Assembly: GCA_012512055.1 (NCBI GenBank)
Contig: JAAZEW010000113.1
Span: 1-19,118, forward strand
Direction: 5' to 3'
DNA: 19,118 bases
Source: Bacillota bacterium
Lineage (GTDB): Bacteria > Bacillota_G > SHA-98 > UBA4971
In this document: one piece after another, positions 4,952 through 11,796 of the stretch
Numbering within the stretch: position 1 is the first letter of the stretch
How the letters are laid out: each line of letters begins with the position of its first letter
Position numbers and translations under genes: made by a program
Notes under the pieces: generated by a model
What the model was told of the DNA's origin: nothing
What the model saw: the letters and a program-made list of their open reading frames with translations, nothing else
Database searches by the model: none

Positions 4952-7729
4952 ATGCCTTCGGTAACGCTGACAATTGACGGTGCGCAGGTTCAAGTTGAAG
5001 AGGGAACGTCAATCTTGGAGGCTGCTAAAACTGCCGGAATTGAGATACCGTCATTGTGTTATCTCAAGGATATAAACGAAACCGGCAGATGCAGAGTATG
5101 CCTGGTGGAAGTTGAAAGGGCCAAGACGCTTGTGGCTTCGTGCGTGACTCCAGTAGTCAATAACATGGTAGTCAAAACTAATACCGAATTTGTGCGCCAA
5201 GCAAGACGCAATGTGCTGGAACTCATCTTGTCAAACCACCGTACGGATTGTATGACTTGTGAAAAAAACGGAGATTGCAAACTTCAGGAGTACGCATACG
5301 AGTACGGCCTGGAAGAGCGAAGATTCCCTTCAGACAGAACTGCTCCCGAACTGGACGATACCAACCCCTTCTTTATCAGAGACTTAAGTAAATGCATTTT
5401 ATGCGGACGATGTGTCGCTGTTTGCAGTGACATCCAAGGACAGGATGCTATTAGCCCAGTGGGCAGGGGCTATGAAACTGTAGTGGCACCTGCATGGGGA
5501 GAACCGTTAGAAAACTCCCCATGCGTATTTTGTGGCAACTGCGTGCAAGTTTGTCCTGTAGGGGCCCTCATTCCAAAGCAAAGCATTGGGCAGGGCCGCT
5601 TTTGGGAGATCGCGAAAGTGGAAACCACGTGTCCGTACTGTGGCACAGGATGCCTCATTTACCTGCACGTTAAAAACGGCAAGGTAGTAGGTGCTTCGGG
5701 TGCGGACGGCCCTGTGAACAAAGGATTCACTTGCGTTAAGGGTAGGTTCGGACTTGACTTTATCCATCACCCGGACCGGCTTAGGGTACCGTTAATCAGG
5801 GAAGGCGATGGGTTTAGGGAGGCCTCCTGGGATGAAGCCCTTGAACTCGTGAGTTCCAAACTCGGCGAATTGGCACATAGCCACAGCCCTTATGCGGTAG
5901 CATTTTTCTCCTCTGCCAAATGCACAAACGAAGCGAACTATCTCATGCAAAAACTTGCCAGAGCTACTATAGGCACTAACAACGTTGACCATTGTGCCAG
6001 GTTATGTCACGCTTCAACCGTTGCGGGACTTGCCGCAAGTTTCGGCAGTGGTGCTATGACAAACTCCATCCACGAAATAGCAGACGCCAAGGCAGTGTTC
6101 ATCATTGGTTCAAATACTACTGAAAACCATCCTGTAATCGGTATTCAGGTAAAAGAAGCACTCAGAAGAGGCGCCAAACTTATCGTTGCAGACCCCAGAA
6201 GAGTTGAACTGGCTCAAAAAGCACACATTTACCTGCAGCATCGCCCCGGTACCGACGTTGCGCTTCTGAACGGTATGATGAACGTAATTATAGACAAAGG
6301 CCTCCACGACAAGGACTTCATCGAAACAAGGACTGAGAATTTTGAGGCTCTTAAGGACTCTGTAAGTAAATATACCCCTGAGCACGTATCAGAAATAACC
6401 GGCGTTCCAGCCGACGACATAATCGAAGCTGCAATAGCCTACGCGACAGCGGATACGGCCAGCCTAATCTACTCAATGGGCATAACCCAGCATTCCACCG
6501 GAACCGACAACGTGCTTTCAACTGCAAACTTGGCCATGCTCACAGGTAATCTGGGTAAGGAAAGCGTCGGAGTCAACCCCCTTCGCGGGCAGAATAACGT
6601 TCAAGGAGCCTGCGACATGGGCGCACTCCCCAACCTTTTCCCGGGTTATCAGGCAGTCACTGACCCTGCCATTCGAGGTAAATTCGAAAAGGCATGGGGA
6701 TGTGAACTACCACCCAATCCAGGCCTTGCGGTAACTGAAGCTATCAATGCCGCCTACGATGGCAATCTCAAAGGCCTCTACATTATGGGTGAAAACCCAA
6801 TGGTGTCTGACCCGGACATCAACCATGTGGAAACTGCACTCAGGAATCTTGACTTCCTGGTCGTGCAAGATATTTTTCTTACGGAGACAGCCAGACTGGC
6901 AGACGTAGTGCTTCCTTCCGCTTGTTTCGCAGAACAAGAGGGGACTTTCACCAGCACGGAAAGACGGGTCCAGCTTGTGAGAAAAGCAGTAAACCCTCCG
7001 GGTGAAGCAAGGACTGACTGGGAAATCATCACTGAGATATCAAACCGGATGGGTTATCCGATGAACTACTCCTCACCTGCTGAAGTACTGGATGAGATCG
7101 CTTCGCTTACGCCAATCTACGGAGGAATAGTTAATAGCCGGTTAGCCGGCGACGGGCTCCAGTGGCCATGCCCTGCAGAGGACCACCCTGGTACGCCATA
7201 CTTGCATAAAGGCAAATTCTCCCGCGGCCTGGGACTGTTCACTGCTGTTGAATATATTCCCGCGGCAGAGCTCCCTGATGAAGAATACCCGTTAACTCTT
7301 ACAACAGGACGGATGCTGTATCACTACCATACGGGCTCAATGACCAGAAGGGCCAAGGCACTCAACGCCCATAGGCCTGAAGGGTATATTGAAATCTCGC
7401 CGGAAACTGCTAAAGACCTGGGTATCGCTGACGGAGAGATGGTTCTGGTGTCTTCCCGCAGAGGCGAAGTCAAAGTTAAGGCCATGGTTACTTCGTGGCC
7501 TGCTCCCGGTGTGGTATTTATGCCGTTCCACTTCGCTGAAGCGGCAGCCAACGTGCTGACTAATCCGGCTTTGGATCCAAAGGCAAAAATCCCTGAGTTT
7601 AAAGTATGTGCTGTACGAATAGACCGCCTTCCTGATGAAGCCAAAGGAAAGGTACAGGTAAACCCTACTGGAGAAGACCGGCCGATACCGCCCGACCAGG
7701 AATTGGCTTCTCCGGTTGCTGCAATTTAG
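4952..7729 (+). CDS. fdhA: Formate dehydrogenase catalytic subunit, NuoG-like N-terminus, Cys active site
   Basis: 925 residues. From the N-terminus: [2Fe-2S] ferredoxin domain (C36, C47, C50, C64), His-Cys [4Fe-4S] motif (H96, C100, C103, C109), two ferredoxin clusters (C158/161/164/168 and C191/194/197/201), then the molybdopterin domain with its own [4Fe-4S] (C227, C230, C234, C261). The metal-binding loop reads NNVDHCARLCHASTVAGL: Cys352-His353 correspond to the Sec/Cys-His pair of formate dehydrogenases, and the codon is TGT, so this is the Cys version. The C-terminal MGD-binding domain contains LTTGRMLYHYHTGSMTRR. It oxidises formate to CO2 or runs in reverse in the cytosol, passing electrons through five clusters. 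The usual NuoE/NuoF-like partners are not adjacent; mobA and fdhD follow. Complex I NuoG is excluded by the Cys-His loop and accessory genes. Confidence 0.95.
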   Translation: MPSVTLTIDGAQVQVEEGTSILEAAKTAGIEIPSLCYLKDINETGRCRVCLVEVERAKTLVASCVTPVVNNMVVKTNTEFVRQARRNVLELILSNHRTDCMTCEKNGDCKLQEYAYEYGLEERRFPSDRTAPELDDTNPFFIRDLSKCILCGRCVAVCSDIQGQDAISPVGRGYETVVAPAWGEPLENSPCVFCGNCVQVCPVGALIPKQSIGQGRFWEIAKVETTCPYCGTGCLIYLHVKNGKVVGASGADGPVNKGFTCVKGRFGLDFIHHPDRLRVPLIREGDGFREASWDEALELVSSKLGELAHSHSPYAVAFFSSAKCTNEANYLMQKLARATIGTNNVDHCARLCHASTVAGLAASFGSGAMTNSIHEIADAKAVFIIGSNTTENHPVIGIQVKEALRRGAKLIVADPRRVELAQKAHIYLQHRPGTDVALLNGMMNVIIDKGLHDKDFIETRTENFEALKDSVSKYTPEHVSEITGVPADDIIEAAIAYATADTASLIYSMGITQHSTGTDNVLSTANLAMLTGNLGKESVGVNPLRGQNNVQGACDMGALPNLFPGYQAVTDPAIRGKFEKAWGCELPPNPGLAVTEAINAAYDGNLKGLYIMGENPMVSDPDINHVETALRNLDFLVVQDIFLTETARLADVVLPSACFAEQEGTFTSTERRVQLVRKAVNPPGEARTDWEIITEISNRMGYPMNYSSPAEVLDEIASLTPIYGGIVNSRLAGDGLQWPCPAEDHPGTPYLHKGKFSRGLGLFTAVEYIPAAELPDEEYPLTLTTGRMLYHYHTGSMTRRAKALNAHRPEGYIEISPETAKDLGIADGEMVLVSSRRGEVKVKAMVTSWPAPGVVFMPFHFAEAAANVLTNPALDPKAKIPEFKVCAVRIDRLPDEAKGKVQVNPTGEDRPIPPDQELASPVAAI

Positions 7730-7787
7730 CTTATGCATCCGGGGATTCGGGCTCAAATATGCGGTAAATCGTAATTATGCTGCAAAA

Positions 7788-8393
7788 ATGAGAAACGACC
7801 ATATCACCGGTGCAGTGCTCGCCGGGGGGAAAAGTAGAAGGATGGGCTTGGACAAGCCCTCCATAGTCGTTGATGGCAGGCAGATGATCATGTATGTTGT
7901 TGACGCACTTAGAGAGGCCTTTTCAGACATCCTTATTGTAGCCAAGAATGCAGATGACTTTCATGTGCCCGGGGTTCGGACGATTGGCGATTGTATAGAG
8001 GGAAACGGACCCCTGGTTGGGATTTACAGTGCCCTGTCAGTGTGCAAAACCCCTTATTGTTTCGTTATTGCTTGCGACATGCCGTGTGCTGACTCCAACC
8101 TGATAAGGTGGATGGTCACAGGTTGCGACGGCTATGATATTTTTATCCCGAGGCTCGGTTCTTACCTCGAACCGCTATTTGCACTATACTCCAGAAAATG
8201 CATGGCGCCGATCAGAGATAGCCTGGCAAAAGGAGACTACCGCGTAAGAAGCGTATTCTCCAAGGTCAACATAGGCTATGCGGATGAAACTGACATCCGG
8301 GCCATTGACCCTGAACTGCGGTCTTTCGTGAACATAAATACGAAAGAGGATTTGTGTAAGTTCATGTGTAATTTACAGCATAGTTTACGGTAA
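7788..8393 (+). CDS. mobA: Molybdenum cofactor guanylyltransferase
   Basis: 201 residues. The N-terminal nucleotide-binding loop ITGAVLAGGKSRRMGLDKP (residues 6-24) and ACDMP (Asp97, metal binding) are those of MobA, which transfers GMP from GTP to molybdopterin to form the MGD cofactor needed by the FdhA just upstream. FdhA stops 58 bp earlier and fdhD follows 63 bp later on the same strand. The ATG at 7788 is chosen by family alignment; I see no good ribosome site in front of it. A longer frame from a TTG at 7716 overlaps fdhA and adds 24 unconserved-looking residues, so I rejected it. Confidence 0.92.
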   Translation: MRNDHITGAVLAGGKSRRMGLDKPSIVVDGRQMIMYVVDALREAFSDILIVAKNADDFHVPGVRTIGDCIEGNGPLVGIYSALSVCKTPYCFVIACDMPCADSNLIRWMVTGCDGYDIFIPRLGSYLEPLFALYSRKCMAPIRDSLAKGDYRVRSVFSKVNIGYADETDIRAIDPELRSFVNINTKEDLCKFMCNLQHSLR

Positions 8394-8456
8394 GCGCGCT
8401 TATAGTCCTATTCGAAGGCGTTCAAGCATGTAGGGACACTAAAAGAGGGGTTGAGA

Positions 8457-9284
8457 GTGGGCCATACTTCAGATTGTCCGGACTATGCAGAAGTCCCCAT
8501 AAAACGGTTTTCTGCAATAGGGACAAATGGCGAAACAGTCAGCGAAGCACGGGACACGGTCATAGTTGAGTCAAGCTTGACTGTGCTTTACCGTACTATT
8601 TCAGTGAATATTCCGTCATGTTCTCCGTCCGGTATGAAGTATCTTGCCCTGGGACACCTCTTAACCGGAGGATTGCTTAGATATGCTGACCGGGTGGTGG
8701 AACTGAGGTGCCTCCCTGAAAAGAATGTAATCTACGTGGAGACAGAGCAAACGGCCCCGGAAGATGCACCGAAACCGGCAGAATTGCCGGAAGCAGGCTC
8801 AGGCTGCCACCTGGAACAGACCCCACCTGTTTCAGAGCCATATCCCATATTTGACCCGGGAACCATGTGTGAGATATTCGATGACCTGCTGAAGCGCTCC
8901 TCACTTTTTGAAATGACAGGCGCCTCTCACGCTGCAGCATTGTGTGACAATAAAGGAATCTTGCTGTGGCACGAAGATATAGGCCGCCACAACGCTGTAG
9001 ATAAAGTGATAGGCCATGCGTTTCTTGAAAGAATTCCTCTGGACAATAAGATGGTCGCTCTAACCGGTAGGATTAACGCAGAAATCGTGGACAAGATGGT
9101 TTCCGCCGAAATACCTATAGTAGCGTCAAAAGCGCCTCCAACGGATGTGGCAGTAAAAACTGCTCAAAAGACAGGAGTGACCATAATAGGGTTTGTCAGA
9201 GACCGGCGCATGACGGTGTATTCGAATTCGGAACGGGTGGCAGGCATAGACCCTGCCGGCCGAAAACATACTAAACCTGGCTAA
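8457..9284 (+). CDS. fdhD: Formate dehydrogenase accessory sulfurtransferase FdhD
   Basis: 275 residues. Family hallmarks: the early substrate region GHLLTGGLLRYADRV, then TGASHAAALCD and the signature EDIGRHNAVDKVIG (173-186), SKAPPTDVAV and IGFVRDRRMTVYS. FdhD passes sulfur from a cysteine desulfurase to the Mo-bisMGD cofactor, required for formate dehydrogenase activity. In the mobile loop, Escherichia coli FdhD has C121-x-x-C124; here the loop reads GSGCHLEQ, with C117 but Glu in place of the second Cys. The GTG at 8457 is chosen because AGAGGGG (8444-8450) lies 6 nt upstream; the TTG at 8451 would touch that site. It is the third gene of the block after fdhA and mobA. Confidence 0.92.
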   Translation: MGHTSDCPDYAEVPIKRFSAIGTNGETVSEARDTVIVESSLTVLYRTISVNIPSCSPSGMKYLALGHLLTGGLLRYADRVVELRCLPEKNVIYVETEQTAPEDAPKPAELPEAGSGCHLEQTPPVSEPYPIFDPGTMCEIFDDLLKRSSLFEMTGASHAAALCDNKGILLWHEDIGRHNAVDKVIGHAFLERIPLDNKMVALTGRINAEIVDKMVSAEIPIVASKAPPTDVAVKTAQKTGVTIIGFVRDRRMTVYSNSERVAGIDPAGRKHTKPG

Positions 9285-9301
9285 ACATGATGTTGGGATC
9301 C

Positions 9302-9355
9302 GGCAGGCGCTGGTTTTACCTGCTACGCAGCAGCGTCCTGCCTCAATGGATTGAG
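9302..9355 (+). other. Strong stem-loop between fdhD and the membrane protein gene
   Basis: GGCAGGCGCTG (9302-9312) pairs with CAGCG-T-CCTGCC (9331-9342): 11 pairs with a single bulged T and an 18-nt loop. A second small hairpin, CTCAAT/ATTGAG, follows at 9342-9355. There is no U-tract, so it is not a standard intrinsic terminator; mRNA stabilisation, partial attenuation or processing are possible. Confidence 0.6.
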
Positions 9356-9436
9356 CTTTGACTCTAAAGCGTAACCCAAAGCACGATCGCTAAATCGCCT
9401 AACAACTGAAAATACCTTGTGGAGAGGAGCGTCACA

Positions 9437-10414
9437 ATGAAAAGGTCAATGATAGGGTTCGTCGTCCTGGTGGCAATAAGCGGTTATCTGTACATAACAG
9501 GCTTTATGCAAAGTGTAGTCCTTACTTCACCTGCTGCAGTGCCACTGGCGCTTGCAGTGCTTACCCTCCTGGTAGGATACTGGTTTGAGTGGCCTACAGC
9601 TCAAAACGCCAAGAACCCGCCCCTTAGCGCTTCCGACCTACAACTCGTTGTTGCAGTTATTGGAGGGGCTCTGGCCAGCCATTGGTTGAACGTAACCCTA
9701 GGTCTTGGAGCGGTATTAGGTGCAGGCCTGGTTACAGTTCTGGCTGCGCTGATTATGCCCGCCTTTGGCGCAGCTATCACTTGCGGAAGCTTTTGCGGCA
9801 TGGTATCCATGAAGGTCCTACCGGGCGTGCCGTACCTGATACTGGCTTCAGCAATAGCCGGAATTGTATTCGTGCTTGCAAAAGAAACCATGAACGGTCT
9901 CGGCGGGAAACTCGGTGCCATGGCAGCAGCAGGTTGCACCATAGCAGCATTGATAGCAGGTAACAAGATGCTTACAGCTTCGGTGCCGGATTGGTCTGTA
10001 GGTAAATACGTCGTGCCGGTGGCGGTTGTTTCTGCGGAAGCCGCATATATTGTCAGCACCAGGTTCAAACACGGTCCGATTATGGGAAGCGGTATCGTAA
10101 GCGTTGTAGGTGGGCTGATCCTGCCAGCCCTATTTCCTGAGGTTGGCGCGACTTTAGCAGCCGCCTGTGCCTGTGGGTCTTATGCAGGTATGTCCACCAG
10201 GGCACGAATCCCTAACGAATGGTTTATGGCATTGGCAGGTATCGTTGCAGGGCTCGTCTTGGTATGGGGGGCACCTTCCCTCGGGGGAATTGGCGGCAGG
10301 CTCGGAACTACAGCCCTAGGAGGCGTTATTGCCATCTGGAGCTGCATTCGCATATACGAGAGGTTTTCCACCAAGCAGGGAAACCGAAGCCCTGCCGGTT
10401 CTGCCAGAACATAA
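9437..10414 (+). CDS. Polytopic membrane protein with internal duplication, function unknown
   Basis: 325 residues, about 8-10 hydrophobic segments, start ATG at 9437 with AGGAG 7 nt upstream. I do not recognise the family. The protein contains two related halves: residues about 84-167 and 207-296. GAVLGAGLVTVLAALIMP in the first half corresponds to GPIMGSGIVSVVGGLILP in the second, CGSFCGM (116-122) to CGSYAGM (246-252), and GLGGKLGAM to GIGGRLGTT. Such duplicated halves are common in channels and secondary transporters. It lies 150 bp after fdhD on the same strand, so it may belong to the formate dehydrogenase block, but the strong stem-loop between them leaves co-transcription open. It does not resemble FocA/NirC formate channels. 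The Cys pairs in CGSFCG are unusual for a membrane segment. Confidence 0.85.
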   Translation: MKRSMIGFVVLVAISGYLYITGFMQSVVLTSPAAVPLALAVLTLLVGYWFEWPTAQNAKNPPLSASDLQLVVAVIGGALASHWLNVTLGLGAVLGAGLVTVLAALIMPAFGAAITCGSFCGMVSMKVLPGVPYLILASAIAGIVFVLAKETMNGLGGKLGAMAAAGCTIAALIAGNKMLTASVPDWSVGKYVVPVAVVSAEAAYIVSTRFKHGPIMGSGIVSVVGGLILPALFPEVGATLAAACACGSYAGMSTRARIPNEWFMALAGIVAGLVLVWGAPSLGGIGGRLGTTALGGVIAIWSCIRIYERFSTKQGNRSPAGSART

Positions 10415-10436
10415 ACAGGGCCCCAAGGATTTTTGT

Positions 10437-10465
10437 TTGACACTCATGGTCTGACTTGCTATGAT
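10437..10465 (+). promoter_or_regulatory. Near-consensus sigma-A promoter of tRNA-Arg
   Basis: Perfect TTGACA (10437-10442), 17 nt, TATGAT (10460-10465). Predicted start near 10472, only about 7 nt before the mature tRNA 5' end, as usual for stable RNA promoters. Confidence 0.85.
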
Positions 10466-10478
10466 GTACACAGGTAGT

Positions 10479-10553
10479 GCGCCTATAGCTCAGGGGATAG
10501 AGCACCGGCCTCCGGAGCCGGGTGCGCAGGTTCAAGTCCTGCTAGGCGCACCA
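10479..10553 (+). tRNA. tRNA-Arg, anticodon CCG, CCA encoded
   Basis: Full cloverleaf: acceptor GCGCCTA (10479-10485) pairs with TAGGCGC (10543-10549), discriminator A, then encoded CCA (10551-10553). The D arm contains TAGCTCAGGGGATAGAGCA, the anticodon arm is CCGGC-CTCCGGA-GCCGG, and the T arm has GGTTCAAGTCC. Loop positions 34-36 are CCG, reading the Arg codon CGG. It stands alone with its own promoter. Confidence 0.97.
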
Positions 10554-10557
10554 TATT

Positions 10558-10576
10558 TATGCGGATTCCCCGCATA
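10558..10576 (+). terminator. Hairpin directly downstream of the tRNA
   Basis: TATGCGG (10558-10564), loop ATTCC, CCGCATA (10570-10576): a perfect 7-bp stem starting 4 nt after the CCA. No U-tract follows, so termination efficiency is doubtful; it may mark the 3' processing region. Confidence 0.4.
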
Positions 10577-10692
10577 TGTCAAGTCCTTGCCCCTTCTTTC
10601 CAGGAATTCTGCAAGCGTTATTTTCACCGGATCTGCGTCCCAGCTCACATGCTATTTGTAGCTATTAGATTGGATGAGAGCTTCGCCCATCT

Positions 10693-10872
10693 ATGAAAGA
10701 GCGTATAGACCTCCTTACCCCCCTAAAGGGTATCCCAGTCGAATGGCCCGCCCGCCTAGAGAGCCATTCCGATGAATTTGAGGGCTTCCATGCGGTCGCC
10801 GGAGAACCGTGTCCTACTTTCCAACGCGGCTCTGCAATGTGTGATGGAAAAGCCGACACGTGGGTGTGGTAA
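10693..10872 (+). CDS. Possible small protein of 59 residues, unknown
   Basis: The frame MKERIDLLTPLKGIPVEWPA to TWVW is open for 59 codons with sensible codon use, in the same orientation as the spo0A gene that follows. It has two Cys residues and many aromatic residues near its end. I recognise no family. The ribosome site is poor: GGATGAGAG ends 12 nt or more before the ATG. The 0A box and putative spo0A promoter elements start right after its stop. The antisense frame across this stretch looks like a shadow. It could equally be chance in a 460-bp spacer; 10577-10692 shows nothing else. Confidence 0.35.
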   Translation: MKERIDLLTPLKGIPVEWPARLESHSDEFEGFHAVAGEPCPTFQRGSAMCDGKADTWVW

Positions 10873-10874
10873 CG

Positions 10875-10903
10875 TTGAGACAACTCGATTAATTCGACAT
10901 TCT
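10875..10903 (+). promoter_or_regulatory. Weak sigma-A-like promoter in front of spo0A
   Basis: TTGAGA (10875-10880), 17 nt, CATTCT (10898-10903). The -35 is good but the -10 matches poorly. A Spo0A box lies across the spacer end. A perfect sigma-H -35 pattern (AAAGGAATT, 10908-10916, against RnAGGAwWW) follows, but no good GAAT -10 is found at the right distance. Confidence 0.3.
10893..10899 (-). promoter_or_regulatory. Spo0A box (0A box) upstream of spo0A
   Basis: TTCGACA on the plus strand is a perfect TGTCGAA 0A box on the minus strand, about 115 bp before the spo0A start. In Bacillus, Spo0A-P binds such boxes at its own promoter, so autoregulation is likely. A 7-bp motif can occur by chance, hence moderate confidence. 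Confidence 0.55.
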
Positions 10904-11013
10904 GTTCAAAGGAATTCATGGAAATATATGACGCAAAAGGACATTTGAGACAAGTAGCGAATAAGGCCAATGTACTCACCTGGTCAAGGAAATGGCCGAG
11001 GGGGCCGAAGGAC

Positions 11014-11796
11014 ATGAGGAAGAGAATAAGGGTAATGGTGATAGATAACAACATAGATGTATGCGAGATGCTGGAAGCAGTCATAAAGAGCGATCCTGAT
11101 TTGGAATGGGTGGGTTGTGCGAAAGACGGCGTTTTGGCTCTTGAAACAATCAGCAGCTTGAAGCCTGATGTAATCCTCTTAGACATTATCATGCCGCGCC
11201 TTGACGGAGTCGCTTTTGTTGAGCAATTGATTACAATGTGCCCCGAAGAGAAGCCGAGGATAATAATACTAAGTGCTGTTGCGGAACAGGACACTATTAG
11301 GGCCCTTTCAAAACTGGGAGTTGACTACTATCTCCTCAAACCGATTGATGCTGCAACACTCATCAACAGGATTAAACAGACTGCAGGACTCAAGCCTGTC
11401 CAAACCCACAGAAACCAAGACTCAGCACCCCACGAATTCGGAAACGACATAGAGGTACATGTAGCCAAGCTCCTTTTCGAGTTGCGCATGCCTGCTTATT
11501 TTAAAGGGTACTCCTATCTCAAAGACGCTATTTGCATGGTACTTGAAGACGTCCATATGTACGCACCGATCGCCGCGGACCTCTATAGGAAAATCGCAGA
11601 ACGGCACGAGACTACACGTCCAGTGGTGGAGGCTGCCATCAGGTACGCAATCCGCAAGACCTGGAAAGAAGGAGATCCTATCCGGTTGAAGAGACTCTTC
11701 GGTGCCTTTTCAGACTTGGATGCTGAGCGAGTGCCGACCAACTCCCTATTCATTGCAAGAGCATCTGAAGAAATCAGAGTCAACCTGTTACACTAG
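11014..11796 (+). CDS. spo0A: Sporulation master response regulator Spo0A
   Basis: 260 residues, the usual Spo0A length. N-terminal receiver domain: Asp57 in PDVILLDIIMPRLDG is the phosphorylation site, Ser87 replaces the switch Thr (ILSAVAEQ), and Lys109 is in LLKPID. A linker (about 125-145) leads to the Spo0A-specific DNA-binding domain, with LLFELRMPAYFKGYSYLKDA, the recognition region ETTRPVVEAAIRYAIRKTW and the C-terminal PTNSLFIARASEEIR. Phosphorylated by the phosphorelay or orphan kinases, it activates sporulation genes. The ATG at 11014 has GAGGGGG 9 nt upstream; an in-frame ATG at 10918 (AAAGGA 4 nt upstream) would add 32 residues unknown in the family. Odd points: the acidic pair is Asp11-Asn12, not Asp-Asp, and spoIVB is not upstream. 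It overlaps ypeB tail to tail by 9 bp. Confidence 0.95.
   Translation: MRKRIRVMVIDNNIDVCEMLEAVIKSDPDLEWVGCAKDGVLALETISSLKPDVILLDIIMPRLDGVAFVEQLITMCPEEKPRIIILSAVAEQDTIRALSKLGVDYYLLKPIDAATLINRIKQTAGLKPVQTHRNQDSAPHEFGNDIEVHVAKLLFELRMPAYFKGYSYLKDAICMVLEDVHMYAPIAADLYRKIAERHETTRPVVEAAIRYAIRKTWKEGDPIRLKRLFGAFSDLDAERVPTNSLFIARASEEIRVNLLH

Noticed and set aside
6004..6012. Selenocysteine (TGA) in the formate dehydrogenase active site
   Set aside because: The codon is TGT (Cys352), so no SECIS or Sec insertion is needed.
4952..7729. NADH dehydrogenase subunit NuoG
   Set aside because: The Cys-His active-site loop, complete molybdopterin domain and adjacent mobA and fdhD identify a formate dehydrogenase.
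7716..7787. Longer mobA start at a TTG inside fdhA
   Set aside because: The extra 24 residues precede the normal family start and no ribosome site supports them.
10665..11294. 209-codon minus-strand ORF opposite spo0A
   Set aside because: It is the shadow of the spo0A receiver domain and the spacer; composition is not protein-like.
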